Part shown: piece by piece, positions 1 through 11,052 of the stretch
Layout of the letters: every line of letters starts with the position of its first letter
Numbering within the stretch: position 1 is the first letter of the stretch
Origin: Zeugodacus cucurbitae
Lineage: Eukaryota > Arthropoda > Insecta > Diptera > Tephritidae
Direction of reading: 5' to 3'
Assembly: GCF_028554725.1 (NCBI RefSeq)
Contig: NC_071669.1
Coordinates: 26,635,001 to 26,699,000, forward strand
DNA: 64,000 nt
Notes under the pieces: model-generated
What the model saw: the letters and a program-made list of their open reading frames with translations, nothing else
Databases searched by the model: none
What the model was told of the DNA's origin: nothing
Position numbers and translations under genes: made by a program

Positions 1-1004
1 TAGTAAAATTGGTTGGAAAAGCATTTCCATGTTATCTCTGTAGGTAGCTATGTAGATTAACACTCTAACACTTCAACCAATACAAGCATTTTTTTGACAC
101 AAATAAAAACCTTGGTTCATTAACGAACGAGCTTTTACTTTTATAAATATTTATGTATCAATACGTTCGAAGTAGGGCTCTTAAAATTATGTGATTAATG
201 TTATGCGATTAATGTTACAATGTTACGACTATTCGAATAGTTGTTCTACTGCGGTTTGAAATCCAAACAGCCTTAGATTTTTTTTGCTTTCTTTCTATAT
301 AACTTATATCAAAATAGACGTTTTATGAAAAATACTGATTTAATACATTCGCCCAGTTGAAATGGTTAAAAACTATTTTGTCATTACTTAATGGTTCCCG
401 TGAAATCATTGTTATTTTTTATATTTTAAAGCAAGTTTTTTGTTAGTTTTAATTTTAACTTTTTCAATTAAAATAAGAAAATTAATGAACTTACACTATT
501 CGAATAGTCGATGACTGACGACTATCCGAATAGTGCAAACCGTATATTATTATTCGAATAATTCCCTTTTCGGTTAATTCGGTTAGTCGAATACCAAGTC
601 CTCTAGTTCGAAGGCCGAATGTGTCGAATTTAATAAATTTGGGAAAGTCTTGGGCATCCTACTTCCCATATTTTCCCATGGTTTAAAAATTCTTATTACA
701 TGTATGTATATATACATCGCAGGAAACAGAGAAGCTTTAGCTTATACTAAAATGAGAAAACATTTATTCAAGCCATTTTAGACTTCTATACGGCTCCACG
801 AGATTACACAAAGTAAGATATTTGGAACTCTCTTTTCGAGTAGTAGTAAATATTTCGTAAGTGCGAAGACAAAATTAACTTTAGACCAATCCAAATTTTT
901 TTCCATTTAAATGTATTATTTTATAAAATGTATTTAGATTGCTTAATCATTTAAAATAATCTCTTGTTGAAATAAAAACTAAACACAAACATTTTACCAT
1001 TTAG
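1..1004 (+). other. Final intron of Deaf1 (inferred)
   Basis: This AT-rich stretch has no credible open frame and lies upstream of the last Deaf1 exon, so it is most likely intron. It holds three CTATTCGAATAG-type palindromes (near 229-241, 494-535 and 549-561) and, at 725-741, an echo of the start of the MYND exon (ACAGAGAAGCTTTAGC), both described under findings. No other structure was seen. Confidence 0.55.
494..535. repeat. 17-bp inverted repeat (hairpin) with CTATTCGAATAG core
   Basis: Arms 494-510 and 519-535 are reverse complements with one mismatch, separated by 8 bases. Each arm contains the palindrome CTATTCGAATAG or a one-base variant. The same palindrome occurs alone near 229-241, and a shorter form lies near 549-561. 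It may be a decayed MITE end or a dimeric binding site; the sequence does not decide between these. Confidence 0.6.
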
Positions 1005-1178
1005 TGTGCTAATTGCAACAGAGAAGCTTTAGCCGAGTGCTCGCTTTGTCGAAAGACTCCATATTGCTCTGAATTCTGTCAACGAAAAGATTGGAACGCT
1101 CACCAAGTGGAATGTACAAGGAATCCTGCTCAGACAACAACTCAACAAATTATGCTGCTGGTGGATGAGCAGTCCTAA
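1005..1178 (+). CDS. Deaf1: Deaf1, last coding exon (MYND zinc finger)
   Basis: This exon encodes the C-terminal 57 residues of Deaf1, a nuclear SAND/MYND-domain transcription factor; the SAND domain and everything else lie upstream of the window. A good acceptor (ttttaccatttag) ends at 1004. The exon opens directly with the first zinc ligands (CANC), followed by CSLC, YCSEFC and HQVEC, which is the full MYND Cys/His pattern. It ends IMLLVDEQS with TAA at 1176-1178. In this family MYND binds proline-rich corepressor peptides; that role is family knowledge. The reading phase at the exon edge is fixed by the motif. Assignment to Deaf1 rather than another MYND protein rests on the spacing, the REALAEC and FCQRKDW segments, and the C-terminal position of the domain. 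Confidence 0.85.
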   Translation, partial: CANCNREALAECSLCRKTPYCSEFCQRKDWNAHQVECTRNPAQTTTQQIMLLVDEQS

Positions 1179-2056
1179 GCGAATTGTACATAATAAAGTA
1201 TACATATTTTAATTCTTTATACATTTGAAAATGATAAAAGAATTTAATAGCTGAAAACCGGATAATGCAAAAGCTAAATAAATACAAACAAAATAAGAAA
1301 TTTATTTAAACCGCAACACGAAGTAAAGTGAAAGCCAATATCCAAAAAATGGGGAAAATACAACAAAAACAAAAAAGGAAAACAAAAAAATTGCATAATA
1401 CATATTCGTCTATGTATACATTTTCATTAGTTTCTAAGCACATAGTTAAACTTTTAACATTTTATTATTTTATGGATAAAACTGCCGTTACAACATCTAA
1501 TAAAGATTTCAAAATCAAATTCATAAACATAAGTGTAGTGAAAAAAACAAAAACAAAATAATAATAACGTGTTTTGTTCATGGCACTTGAAATCTTTAAA
1601 TTTGGGTGTGTAATGGTTAAAATAATTAAATTGGAAATAAATACCCTAGACGCGATTTTGTATTATAAATTTTTGGGTATAAATACATATATAGAGGTAA
1701 GTAATAAGTAATATAATAAAATTACAAACTAAACTCGACTTACAAACTAAACTCTTAAATTAACTCGGAGAAGGCATATCGCATATTGACTCCTTTTCTT
1801 GTTAAAAACTGGCACATTATCCATTGCAACGGAGAAAGGTGAGAACGTAATTATTTAGTGATTTTTAAATTAATTATCAATAAGAAAACTATAATATTAT
1901 CGCTTTGACATTCGATTAAAGAGAAGCTTTAAATGCATGCAACGGAAGTTTTTACTCAACATCTCATCGTTTATAACGGGGTAAATATTGCTTAAAAAAT
2001 TATAAATTATTGGTAAAGATTTATACATAACAGTTATAAAACAGTTATTTGATATA
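1179..2056. other. Deaf1 3' flank, no gene seen
   Basis: This is low-complexity AT-rich DNA. A 77-codon frame at 1328-1561 is lysine-rich and repetitive and looks like chance. A third copy of the hexanucleotide-rich string AGAGAAGCTTTA occurs at 1920-1931. Confidence 0.4.
1192..1197 (+). terminator. Candidate Deaf1 polyadenylation signal
   Basis: AATAAA lies 14 bases after the Deaf1 stop codon. Further AATAAA-like hexamers follow near 1275, so the one used is uncertain. Confidence 0.35.
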
Positions 2057-2509
2057 TCTATACTACTATTATAAGGAGAAAAGATTTGTATGTATGTTTG
2101 TAATACTCACATACTCAAAAACAACTGGCCGATTTAAAAAATTCGTTCACCATTGAAAAGTTACATTCACCCTGAGTAACATAGGCTATATTTATTGCTT
2201 GAAAATATTAGGGATCTTTATTAAAACTTCTTTATTAAGTTGGTATCCAAGGTGCAAAAAAGTGCCCTAGAAAGTCTTTCGTCGCATGCGCTGCGGAAAC
2301 TATTAATCATTGAACAAAAGTGTATGTATTCTACAATATTAAATAGTAAAAAATATCGCGACAGCTATATAGTTATGTCACAATAAGTGTCTTTCATTAA
2401 AAAAAATATTTAAATACCACCGTTGGTTTGTGGGTAGCTTTAGACAATGAGCAGGACATAGGGTACTTTTTATTCCATCCCGTGACGTGAACGTAAATAA
2501 ACTGTGTAA

Positions 2510-3512
2510 ACAAGTAAGGAAAGGCTAAGTTCGGGTGCAACCGAACATTTTATACTTTCGCAAATTATTGACATATATTTGGCATAAAGTCCAATAGAAT
2601 AATGAAAATCATTATAAATATTATATGAGGGCTGAGGTAATTCCTGAACCAATTTCACTTATTTTCACTACCAACGAACAATATATTCAATATATCTTAA
2701 TTTTGCTAAGTTATCTCACATATTAACCGATAAATGCGGAATAAAGTCCACCGTATTTTTAAAAAACCTGCAATTAGAGAGCTAGGAGATATTATGTCCC
2801 GATTTTAATAATTTTTGGACCAGAGACACACTATTAGACGAAAAAATTTTCCTGTGAATTACATTAAATTATCTGAGAGATTTTAAGAGAAAATTACCTT
2901 TGGGCGATGAGTTCATCATGTGCGATATCCGGGGTCTTGAAAAGTTATAGTCCGATTTCGACAATTTTTTCACAAGTGAAACCACAGATGATATGCAATA
3001 TTTGTGTAAAGTTTTATTCCGCTATCATCATTGGTTCCTTATGTATACATTATAAAGTGAAGGAATGAGATGGAATTCAAAATTAAGTTATATGGAAAGT
3101 AGTCGTGGTTGTGAACCGATTTAACCCATTTTCCACACGTGTCATCTGGGTGTCAAGAAAATGCTATATAAGTGGGCCACGCCCAATTTCCAAAAAAAAA
3201 TTACACTCAAATATGCCCCTCCCTAATGTGATCTTCTGTACCAAATTTTACTTTCATAATTTAATTTATGGCTTTATAAGTTTTCGGTTTTCGCCATTTT
3301 GTAGGCGTAGCAGTGGACCAATTTCGCCCATTCAAGTTATCCGTTGCACGGAAAGACGGACGGACAGACATCAACTCCACTCTTCATACTGAGCTTTTAT
3401 ATACATATATATAACACCATGTCTAACTTTTATTTCTGGGCGACACAAACAACCGTTATGTGAACAAAACTATAATACTCTCTTTAGCAACATTTGTTGC
3501 GAGAGTATAAAA
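2510..3512 (+). mobile_element. TATACTCTCGCAA-family interspersed repeat, copy 1
   Basis: It begins CAAGTAAGGAAAGGCTAAG, followed by the hairpin GTTCGGGTGCAACCGAAC and TTTTATACTTTCGCAA. It ends TTGCGAGAGTATAAAA, so the two ends are inverted repeats of about 16 bp. The body carries the hallmarks used to spot the other copies: near-palindromic phrases such as GGGCGTGG, a run of CGGACGGACAGACA near 3358, and GTTATGTGAACAAAACTATA close to the end. It has no coding capacity. I know this repeat as abundant in tephritid genomes but cannot name its class. Confidence 0.75.
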
Positions 3513-4045
3513 ATAATAAATGGTTGAGTGAGCGAGTAATTTTGGCTGCCAGGAATAAAGATGGGGACGACTTAAACTACATAATTCAGAATGAGATCTT
3601 TGATACCCATCATTCATTCAAATATATTTTCTGTGTAATAAACGATGATGAAGCTACCAACTATCCAATTGAATTTTTAAAGACCTTGGATGTGCCTGTT
3701 CTACCACCGCATAATTTACGACTAAAGGTTGGATCCGTAGTAATCATGCTTCGAAACTTAAACCAACCAAAACCATTCATCGGAAAGCGTTTGGAGGTAA
3801 AATTGTTGAACTATGTGATCTACGCAATTATAATCAAAGGAAATATCGAAGGTTAGGAAGTTCTCATTCTGATGATCCCAACCGATATGCCGTTTCAGTT
3901 TCAGCAATTTCAATTTCCGATTCGTCTTGCATTCGCTATAAATATAAAAAATTACAGGTCATAAAAAAAAAAATTAACTGAATAGCATCCAAAATCAGCA
4001 GAATGGCAGAGGTTGAAATACGCTGAAAGGTTTAGATTAAAATGT
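3494..4045 (+). pseudogene. Helitron Pif1-like helicase remnant
   Basis: The open frame at 3494-3856 contains WLSERVILAARN, then NYPIEFLKTLDVPVLPPHNL, then LRLKVGSVVIMLRNLNQPK. In that order these match the C-terminal helicase part of Helitron Rep/Hel proteins. After a stop or frameshift the next family segment (PTDMPFQFQQFQFPIRLAFA) continues near 3876-3940, and the frame then decays. The upstream Rep and most helicase motifs are absent. The first few codons (3494-3512) are borrowed from the adjoining repeat end, so the start is not meaningful. This is a dead fragment. Confidence 0.75.
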
Positions 4046-4254
4046 CTTGATTAAAATATCTCACTCCCTCACTGATATACATATGTGGTATAAAATAAAT
4101 CGGAAGGAATGGGTTCGTCAAATAATAGTAGAAGGGCGCTTTAAGAAGATGGGGGTGCTCCATTTAGTATATGGGATATGAAATAACCTATACTACTATT
4201 ATAAAGAGGAAAGATTTGTATGTATGTTTGCAATGAATAAACTCAAAAACTACT

Positions 4255-5154
4255 GTGACCGATTTCGACGATTTTTAGAAGGGCGATACAACTATTTAAA
4301 TGCAGTATGTTTTCAAAGTTCTGTTCCGATATTCTCACTAGTGCTTAGTTTATATATTGTAAAGTACACGATTCAGATCGACTTCAAAGTTCTGGTATGT
4401 GGGAAGTAGTCGAGGTTGTGATCCGATTTTGACTATTTTCACAACATATTATTGGGAAGCTAGGAAGATTATATAAACCGAATTTCATTGAAATTGGTCG
4501 AGTAGTTCCTGAGATATGGTTTTTGACACATAAGTGGGGCACATCCATTTAAAATTGTGTATACTTCTATCTTTATAATGAAATTTTTAGTAGTTTTCAA
4601 CGTAACCTTTGTATGGGAGGTGGGCGTGGTTATAATTCGATTTCCTTCATTTTTGGACTGTATAAGGCAGTACCGAAAAGAAACGACTCTAGAAAGTTTC
4701 CTTGATATAGCTTTAGTAGTTTAATATGTACAAAAAATTTAGTAGGGAGCGGGGCCACGCCCCTTCATAGTACGATCCTTCATACCAAATTTTCCTTCAA
4801 TAGCTTAATTTATGCCTTAGTTATGGCACATTATGTGTTTTTGGTTTTCGCCAATTTATGGACGTGGCAGTAATCCGATTACGCCCATTTTCGAACTTAA
4901 CTTCTTATGGTGCCAATAAATACGTCTTGCAAGTTTCATCAAGATATCTCAATTTTTACTCAAGTTACAGCTTGCACGGACGGACAGACGAACGGACGGA
5001 CAGACAGACATCCGGATTTGAACTTTACTCGTCACCCTGATCATTTTGATATACATAACCCTATATCTAACTCGTCTAGTTTCAGGACTTACAACCAACC
5101 GTTATGTGAACAAAACTATAATACTCTAGCAACTTTTGTTGCGAGAGTATAAAA
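4255..5154 (+). mobile_element. TATACTCTCGCAA-family repeat, copy 2 (5' truncated)
   Basis: It joins the family body in mid-element at about 4255, directly after a Helitron 5' end, and runs to the intact terminal TTGCGAGAGTATAAAA. The family's GGACGGACAGACAGACA tract is at about 4985-5010. Frames at 4858-5152 are shadows of the repeat. Confidence 0.7.
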
Positions 5155-5740
5155 AATACAAACACTCTCAAAGTCCTTATTTAGTTAACACAAAGAATTA
5201 TTGCAACCGTTAAATAATTTCTCTCTGTTATAGTACATGAATACAAAGAAAATGTTAAGGAAACGGAAACGATACTTTCGAGACAATGGAAGAAAAATTT
5301 CAAATCCAAGGAAAGTTGTCCAATGATCTAATTGGAATCAGTTAGTACTGAGCTTAATATGGACCGCAAGTTTCCTGCGGAGAGATATTTCCAATTTGAA
5401 AGTACTGTTGCATCTTTTCTAATACTTTCGGTTTGTAAAGATGGCATACGGTGGCTTAGAATTATTTTTTTTTTGTAAATCGGAAAAAAATATGTTTCGA
5501 TAGAACTAAAAAACACAAATTATTGATATAATATAATTAATATTTCATTTAATGTACTTCTTATAAATATGTTAAAGCAATTAATTAAAAAATATATTTT
5601 TTATATTTAGAGTAATATACCTACTTTTACCTTTAATATGTAATATAGCTTGCGTAAACAAATCTGAATTTTTAGCTGTCCTTTGTTGCTTATAATATTT
5701 ATAATTCAATGTTGGTGCTGTGCGAAGCACAGATGGCTAG

Positions 5741-6239
5741 TAAATGTCGGGAGTGGTAAGGTCTTCAGTGTCTTTACTACGACAAGTTGGGTTTCAGTAG
5801 TGTGACCACCATTCCTCCCTGAGTCGGGTATATTGTGGCAAACCATCATTGGTGAAAATAAATAGTGCGCTGTTTTTTTTGGCAATTTACCATGTGTCGA
5901 ATCTCCACATTGAGATCTCTTATTCAGGGATAGACCTGGCCTAAGAAGTCCTCTCGTTTGCTAATACTGCTTCTTAAGCTGTGAAGTTAGGGCGGCCTTA
6001 GGTCTAATTTTACTTTGATCTCGACTTTAAATCGATACAAAAACGCAATGTAAAATTATTTATTCATTCGAGTGAATCCTAAAAAAATATGTCGAAAACT
6101 TTGTTGGCCGACATTCAATTTTATTTTACGGCCAATCAACAATATTTCACTATTTTTCTGACTCTCCTGTACGAGGAGACACATTTGTGCTGGCATGGTT
6201 TCAACTAAAATCCAAAAACAAGTTCCGATCCAAACAGCT
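5741..6239. other. Intergenic DNA, unassigned
   Basis: Mixed-composition sequence follows the Helitron end. Parts of 5745-6000 are richer in G+C than the surroundings and look like decayed mobile DNA, but no family could be identified. Confidence 0.3.
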
Positions 6240-6259
6240 ATTCAAGTTCGAATATACGA

Positions 6260-6480
6260 TGAGACTGAGACGGTACAAAGAGTTTTCGATAGACAAGTTT
6301 TGCGCAAGATTTATGGTCCTTTGAATATTGGCAGCGCCGAATGCTTCTGCTGAAAGTGTTCGATGTAGTACCCGCTGATGGAAGCAGCTTCACTCCGTTG
6401 GAAAAATTACTTTGAGAGCGACCTGGTTTAACTTGGGATTTGCAATTGCGAGGGAAAAGAGAGGAATGGCGCGCTATAAA
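6260..6480 (+). pseudogene. RTE-like reverse transcriptase 3'-end fragment
   Basis: One frame reads VFDRQVLRKIYGPLNIGSAE and, after an internal deletion, another reads LKVFDVVPADG and then a tail with REKRGMARY. These are the two last conserved blocks of the same endonuclease/reverse-transcriptase family found on the minus strand at 15575-16795 (compare IGSGEYRRRW and LKVFDAVPAA there). The fragment has stops and a deletion and is dead. Confidence 0.65.
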
Positions 6481-7284
6481 ATATATATTGTCTTACTTGT
6501 ATATAATATATAGGTCAAGATGAAAAGTTAAAAAAATATTACTAGTATTTTATTTTGCAAATTCATATTCGTTGCTTATTGCGTTATTTATGTTATCATA
6601 TTTTTATTGTTTATTTCTCTGCATTACCAAAAATAATTCAAATTTCTTTGCGATAGTGAATCCATTTTTTAACGTTTTTATACGTAACATCTAGCTCAAA
6701 AGCGCAAATTAAACTCTATTTTATATTAGGTTGTACGCAGTGCATACCATATTATTTTATCAGTAAATACACGTATTAATATATCTAGAATTTGTAAATG
6801 AAATACTCAATTAAGTTTATACATTCAATTGGATCGCGCTAAACATAGTCAAATAGTATTTTGTTAGTTGAAAGAAATGATGCTGGATCTATTCAACGGT
6901 TATCAATATTGCGCACTAATTAGTGAAGTATTTTCATTTAAATAATCCATGCAGAGGATATTAAGAGAGTCAGAATTGTTTTTATGTTTGTATCTAAAAT
7001 AAACAAAGATTTTCGATAGAATACAACTTAAAAAACTTGGATAAATAGGCATTTTTTGAACAATACTTATAATATGATTTGAAATGATCATCACAAACTG
7101 TCCGCTACACTAACATGTATGGTTGGATATGAAATAACAATTAAGTATTAATAAAGTTAATTATTTATGCACACTGGTCTAATTAAACTCAATAAATACA
7201 ATCTTAAAATATTCAAGTTCGATATTAAATCATTGATTCAAATATAATAAAGCATTCCTACGTAGCAGTTCGCAGATAGTTATT
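6481..7284 (-). other. 3' flank/UTR of trc, no gene seen
   Basis: AT-rich DNA lies downstream of the trc stop at 7285. Several TTTATT hexamers (AATAAA on the minus strand) occur between about 6540 and 6640, so the 3' UTR may reach that far. The frame at 6903-7094 has no recognisable content. Confidence 0.35.
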
Positions 7285-9169
7285 TCATTCCAAATTTCGT
7301 ACTTCAAAGCGCTTAAATGTGTAATTAATGAACACCCAATCCTTGGCTATTTCGCTGCCTTGAGGTATAGGGGCAGATGCTGTAAGTAGGTAATATATGA
7401 GAAATATTGAATACATATGCACATAAAATTGTATAGAACATACGTATTTCGAGTGAAACATCGGGGAATTCGTCAAAGTTGGACGTGTCATCAATAGATC
7501 GCACATCAACGGGGATGGCTGCAGGTCGTTCTCGGATATGTTCCCAATCAACTCCTCTGAAAAACGACACAGATTTTAGATCTTCAAGACCACGCTGTGA
7601 GCCTAGACGACGATCGGCTTCGCAACAGAATTTGACGATTGTATCTTTTGCTTCCTCAGATATGGGTATTTCGGGTGGGAATATTAACGTTTCCCGCCAA
7701 TTCATCACTTTTCGATATGTATCTTGAGGATTATCGGAGCAAAATGGTGGGTAACCCATTAACATTTCATACATTATTACGCCTAATGACCACCAGTCAC
7801 ACGCCGGCCCGTAACCAGTTTGTAAGAATACTTCTGGAGCGATGTAGTCGGGGGTACCAACTGTGCTGTATGCCAAAGCTCTACGGTTCCTTTTCCACGA
7901 TTCAGCACGCCTTTTTGAATCCATTGGACTAAAAATTAAAATTGAAATCAATAAATATGTAAGGAGGTATAGAACACTATAAAGTGAAACTACCTAGCGC
8001 ATGTTCCAATAAAGTCGGATGGTTTCGCTTGTGAAAGGTCCCGGTAAAAGTCGGTGCGATGTGATTTTTTCAATCCCGTACAGAGTCCGAAATCAGAAAG
8101 CTATATGATATTATAGTTAAATTTAAAATAAAAATATTTAAACATCTATATAACATTTACCTTTAAGTGTCCACGGGCATCCAGTAGCAAATTATCGGGC
8201 TTTATATCTCTATGAATGAATCCCAATTTGTGGATTGAGTCAATTGCCAATGCCGTTTCACTAATGTAGAACTGTGTACATTCTTCTGAGAGTGTATCCT
8301 TTTTCATGAGAAGTGTCATCATGTCGCCACCCGGTAAGAACTCCATAATTAAATATAAATTCACAGGATCCTGTTTGGTTTTATTAATAAAATAACAATA
8401 AATTTTCTAGTTAATAAATACTGTACTTTAGTATTTCTAAAAACTATGAAAACAAAAGTCACTCGAAAGATATGAAGGAGGATAGCTATGTCAACCTTTG
8501 AGATATAACAGCACTGAACATTTTTGTAGGATTAACTTCAGAAACATTATTAAACAATTTGTGGGTATAATAAATACGAAAATTTAAAAATGAAATTACA
8601 TTTTTAATCTTATGGAAAGAGCAATTCAGTGTTGACCTATATGCCCAAGATGCTGAATTAAGAATTACCATTTTCTAAAAGCTCCTTTTGATATCTTAAC
8701 TCACCTGAAAGCTGTAGTACATTTTAACTACCCATTGGTGGTCGGCTTCAACTAGAACATCGCGTTCGGCACGCACATGAGCCACTTGTTCCTTTTCAAG
8801 CATATCTGCTTTTCGCAACACTTTCATAGCATACACATGCCCTGTGTCTTTCTTCTGCACTAGGCGCACTTCGCCAAATGCGCCTCTTCCGATAACTTTG
8901 AGTGCTTCGAAGTCCTCCACTCCCAAACGCAATCGTTTCAGACGCAAAAATTCTGTTTCCTTCTGTGCATGTTGTAGCCTTTTCTCTTGCCTTTGCGACT
9001 CCGTTAGGCTTTCATCCTTCAGCTGAGCCTCTAATTTAGCTAGGCGTTGCTTTCGTTCTCCATACTGAGTTACTAAGTTGCTGTAATAATTTTCTAGAGT
9101 TACTTTAGCTTTTGTTGCTTTGTCCAATGTGTGGTCGCTGAAGCGTATGGAAGAACCGTCCGCACTCAT
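7285..9169 (-). CDS. trc: Tricornered (NDR/STK38-family Ser/Thr kinase), complete
   Basis: Five coding exons on the minus strand: 9169-8705, 8370-8161, 8100-7994, 7928-7444 and 7379-7285. All have GT-AG introns and compatible phases, giving 453 aa. NDR kinases act with Mob cofactors and the Furry scaffold, under Hippo-family kinases, in hair and bristle shape and dendrite tiling (family knowledge). Residues 10-85 form the basic helical Mob-binding region. The glycine loop GRGAFGEV is at 94-101, the catalytic lysine at K116, HRD at 208-210 (HRDIKPDN), and DFG at 228-230. The NDR-type basic insert before the activation segment (SKRRAESWKRNRR) is at 265-277, the activation serine at S282 in STVGTPDYIAPE, and the hydrophobic-motif threonine at T443 (FINYTFKRFE). 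I chose ATG 9169 (MSADGSS); the frame can be extended upstream only to a GTG at 9193. The gene looks intact. Confidence 0.95.
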
Positions 9170-9837
9170 TATTAGAAAACTTTGTATGAGCACAATCAGT
9201 TAACACACTTCCTAGTAACTGAAAGGAGTATTAAAACACCATTTAAAAAATAATATAAGTTAGTAATGTACAACTACACAATCAGCTGTTAAAAATCGTT
9301 TTGATTTACGTTTTTCTTATGTCATGGCTGATAATATTTGGTTTATCATGATAGATGTATTTGATACATTTGTTATTAAATCTTCTCAATTGAAATGGAT
9401 AGGTTTATTAATATTCAAATATTTCAATAAAAATTTATTAACAAAAGAGACAGTTTAGGTCAATATATTATATTATTTCCATGTAGGTAATCAATCCGAT
9501 ACATCTCATTTTTATAATAAAAAGTAATATCCTTATTTCGTTAAAATTTGTTCTAAATTTGTGTTTACAATTGGGTTCATTATAACATTGCTTTATTATA
9601 TAATTTAATTTGAGTTGGAAACCAATTTCCGAAATATTTCAATGAACGGTTAAATTTCACGTATGACATTTCGGACTCCACCTTAAGAAAATATATTATG
9701 TATTGATATGACTATAAACAAAGGCGTAAAGAAAAGTGAAAGTATTAATTAATCGTATTATCGACACAGAATATGATGTAATGCAATTGCAGAAATTAAT
9801 CATGCTCATGAATTCAAACAAAAATTGTTGAGCATTA
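9170..9837. other. Upstream region of trc
   Basis: This AT-rich sequence lies between the trc start and the next mobile element. It should hold the 5' UTR and promoter, but no clear TATA box or 5' exon could be placed. Confidence 0.3.
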
Positions 9838-10311
9838 TATAATATAAAAATGAATCGCAAAATGTGTTGCTAAGCGCATAACTCGAGAACCGCTGAACCG
9901 ATTTCTTTGTTTAGAATGTTTTTAGAGGAACCAGGATGGTTCTTACGGAGAGAAAAATTAGAAAAATTGCATGAAAAAGTCTTAAATCCACAATTTTCTA
10001 ATCACCCATACAAACAATTTGTGTCGTTAGTCTCGAAAAAAGTCGAGAAGGGCCAAACCGAACTGGCTAATTTTAGTTTTGAAATATTTATGGAAGGCCA
10101 GGGAAGGATTAGAAAGTAGGTATGTATATATCGAAAAATTGTGAGGAAGATAACAAGAAGATGATTTTATTTGAATTGACAACAAAATTATAAAAAAAAA
10201 AAACAAAACAAAAAATAATAATATTTTGAAAGTTGTCATTGTTGCTTTGTTAAAATATTTGTATCATTGTTCAATTGTATAAGGCTGTGTCGATAGCCCT
10301 AAACACTTTGT

Positions 10312-10475
10312 AACAAGTAGGGAAAGACAACCGAACATTTTATACTCTCGCAATTTATTGATGTGATTTTATTACACACAATTTGAAATAAAGTCCAATA
10401 GAATAACGAAAATCACATCTATAGTACACGAGGGTTGAGGTAATTCCTGAACCGATTTCACTCATTTTCAACGCC
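10312..10475 (+). mobile_element. TATACTCTCGCAA-family repeat, short copy
   Basis: It starts AACAAGTAGGGAAAG, has lost part of the 5' hairpin, and continues CCGAACATTTTATACTCTCG. It ends after about 160 bp where the Helitron sequence resumes. Confidence 0.6.
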
Positions 10476-10639
10476 CAGTTATAATAGGAATAGGGGCAAC
10501 TTTGCACCTGTTAGTAGGCAGACAAACGGCAATTCGGCCTTGAAATTACTCCTAAATTGCAAATCAACGAAACACCAGTCTGCAAAATCGCAAAAAAAAG
10601 AGCTATAAAGGAGAGTTGACACAGCTACAAAACCAGGAT

Positions 10640-10860
10640 GACGAATTCAATTACCCCACAGACTATTTTAAATTGCTGGACTATATCCACTCACTTGCAA
10701 TTAAAAGTAGTATGAGTTGTCATCATGCTGCGTAACATAAATCAACAGCAAACTTTGCAAAACAACAAGACTGGCTGTGAAGAAGGTAATCAATATAGTC
10801 ATTAAAGCCAAGATAAAGCCAACTATGAAATTTGGTCATTTGTTACTTTCTCCAATATAC
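10640..10860 (+). pseudogene. Helitron helicase scraps
   Basis: Two short segments in different frames, NYPTDYFKLLDYIHSLAI and then MLRNINQQQTLQN, correspond in order to the same C-terminal helicase blocks seen at 3494-3856 (NYPIEFLKTLD and MLRNLNQPK). Frameshifts and stops separate them, so the fragment is dead. Confidence 0.55.
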
Positions 10861-11052
10861 GATTAAAAAATCAAAGTTTTACAAATTGTGATGATTTACG
10901 CTTAACACCGGTCTACAATAATGGTTATCAATTTAAAAATTTATCGTCTATAACGTTTTCGTCTTTATGCGTAAGAATTTTTTCTCTGCATTGAAAGATT
11001 TACTAATTTAATGTATACCTTAGCCACAATAACGTGTAGCCGGGTCTGCTAG

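Larger units (their letters stand above)
2057..5740 (+). mobile_element. Helitron composite, with nested repeats
   Basis: The left end at 2057 reads TCTATACTACTATTATAAGG, a Helitron 5' end that begins with TC after a host A. The right end is a short hairpin (GTGCT/AGCAC, 5715-5730), then CTAG at 5737-5740 and a host T, which is the Helitron 3' signature. A second, slightly mutated 5' end begins near 4188 (CTATACTACTATTATAAAG), so two Helitrons are probably nested or abutted. Inside lie two copies of the TATACTCTCGCAA-family repeat and a helicase remnant. No intact Rep or helicase gene is present, so the element is non-autonomous. Which left end belongs with the right end is inference. Confidence 0.7.
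9838..11052 (+). mobile_element. Second Helitron remnant
   Basis: The left part (ATGAATCGCAAAATGTGTTG, then GCGCATAACTCGAGAACCGC) matches a Helitron 5' subterminal region that I recognise from flies. The right end reads GTGTAGCCGGGTCTG followed by CTAG at 11049-11052 and a host T. Between them, about 10640-10860 keeps scraps of the Helitron helicase (NYPTDYFKLLDYIHSLAI, and MLRNINQQQTLQN in another frame). A truncated TATACTCTCGCAA repeat is inserted at 10312-10475. The exact 5' boundary is uncertain. Confidence 0.65.

Noticed and set aside
1328..1561. 77-codon frame after Deaf1
   Set aside because: Lysine-rich, low-complexity, with no motif and no splice or promoter context; AT-rich chance frame.
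7479..7932. Plus-strand frames opposite trc exon 4
   Set aside because: Shadows of the kinase coding sequence.
9169..9193. Extending trc upstream to MLIQSFLI
   Set aside because: The codon at 9193 is GTG, not ATG; the first ATG in frame is at 9169, which matches the family N-terminus.
9907..10119. 70-codon frame LEEPGWFLRREKLEKLHEKV
   Set aside because: It falls in a Helitron 5' subterminal region that is non-coding in the family.
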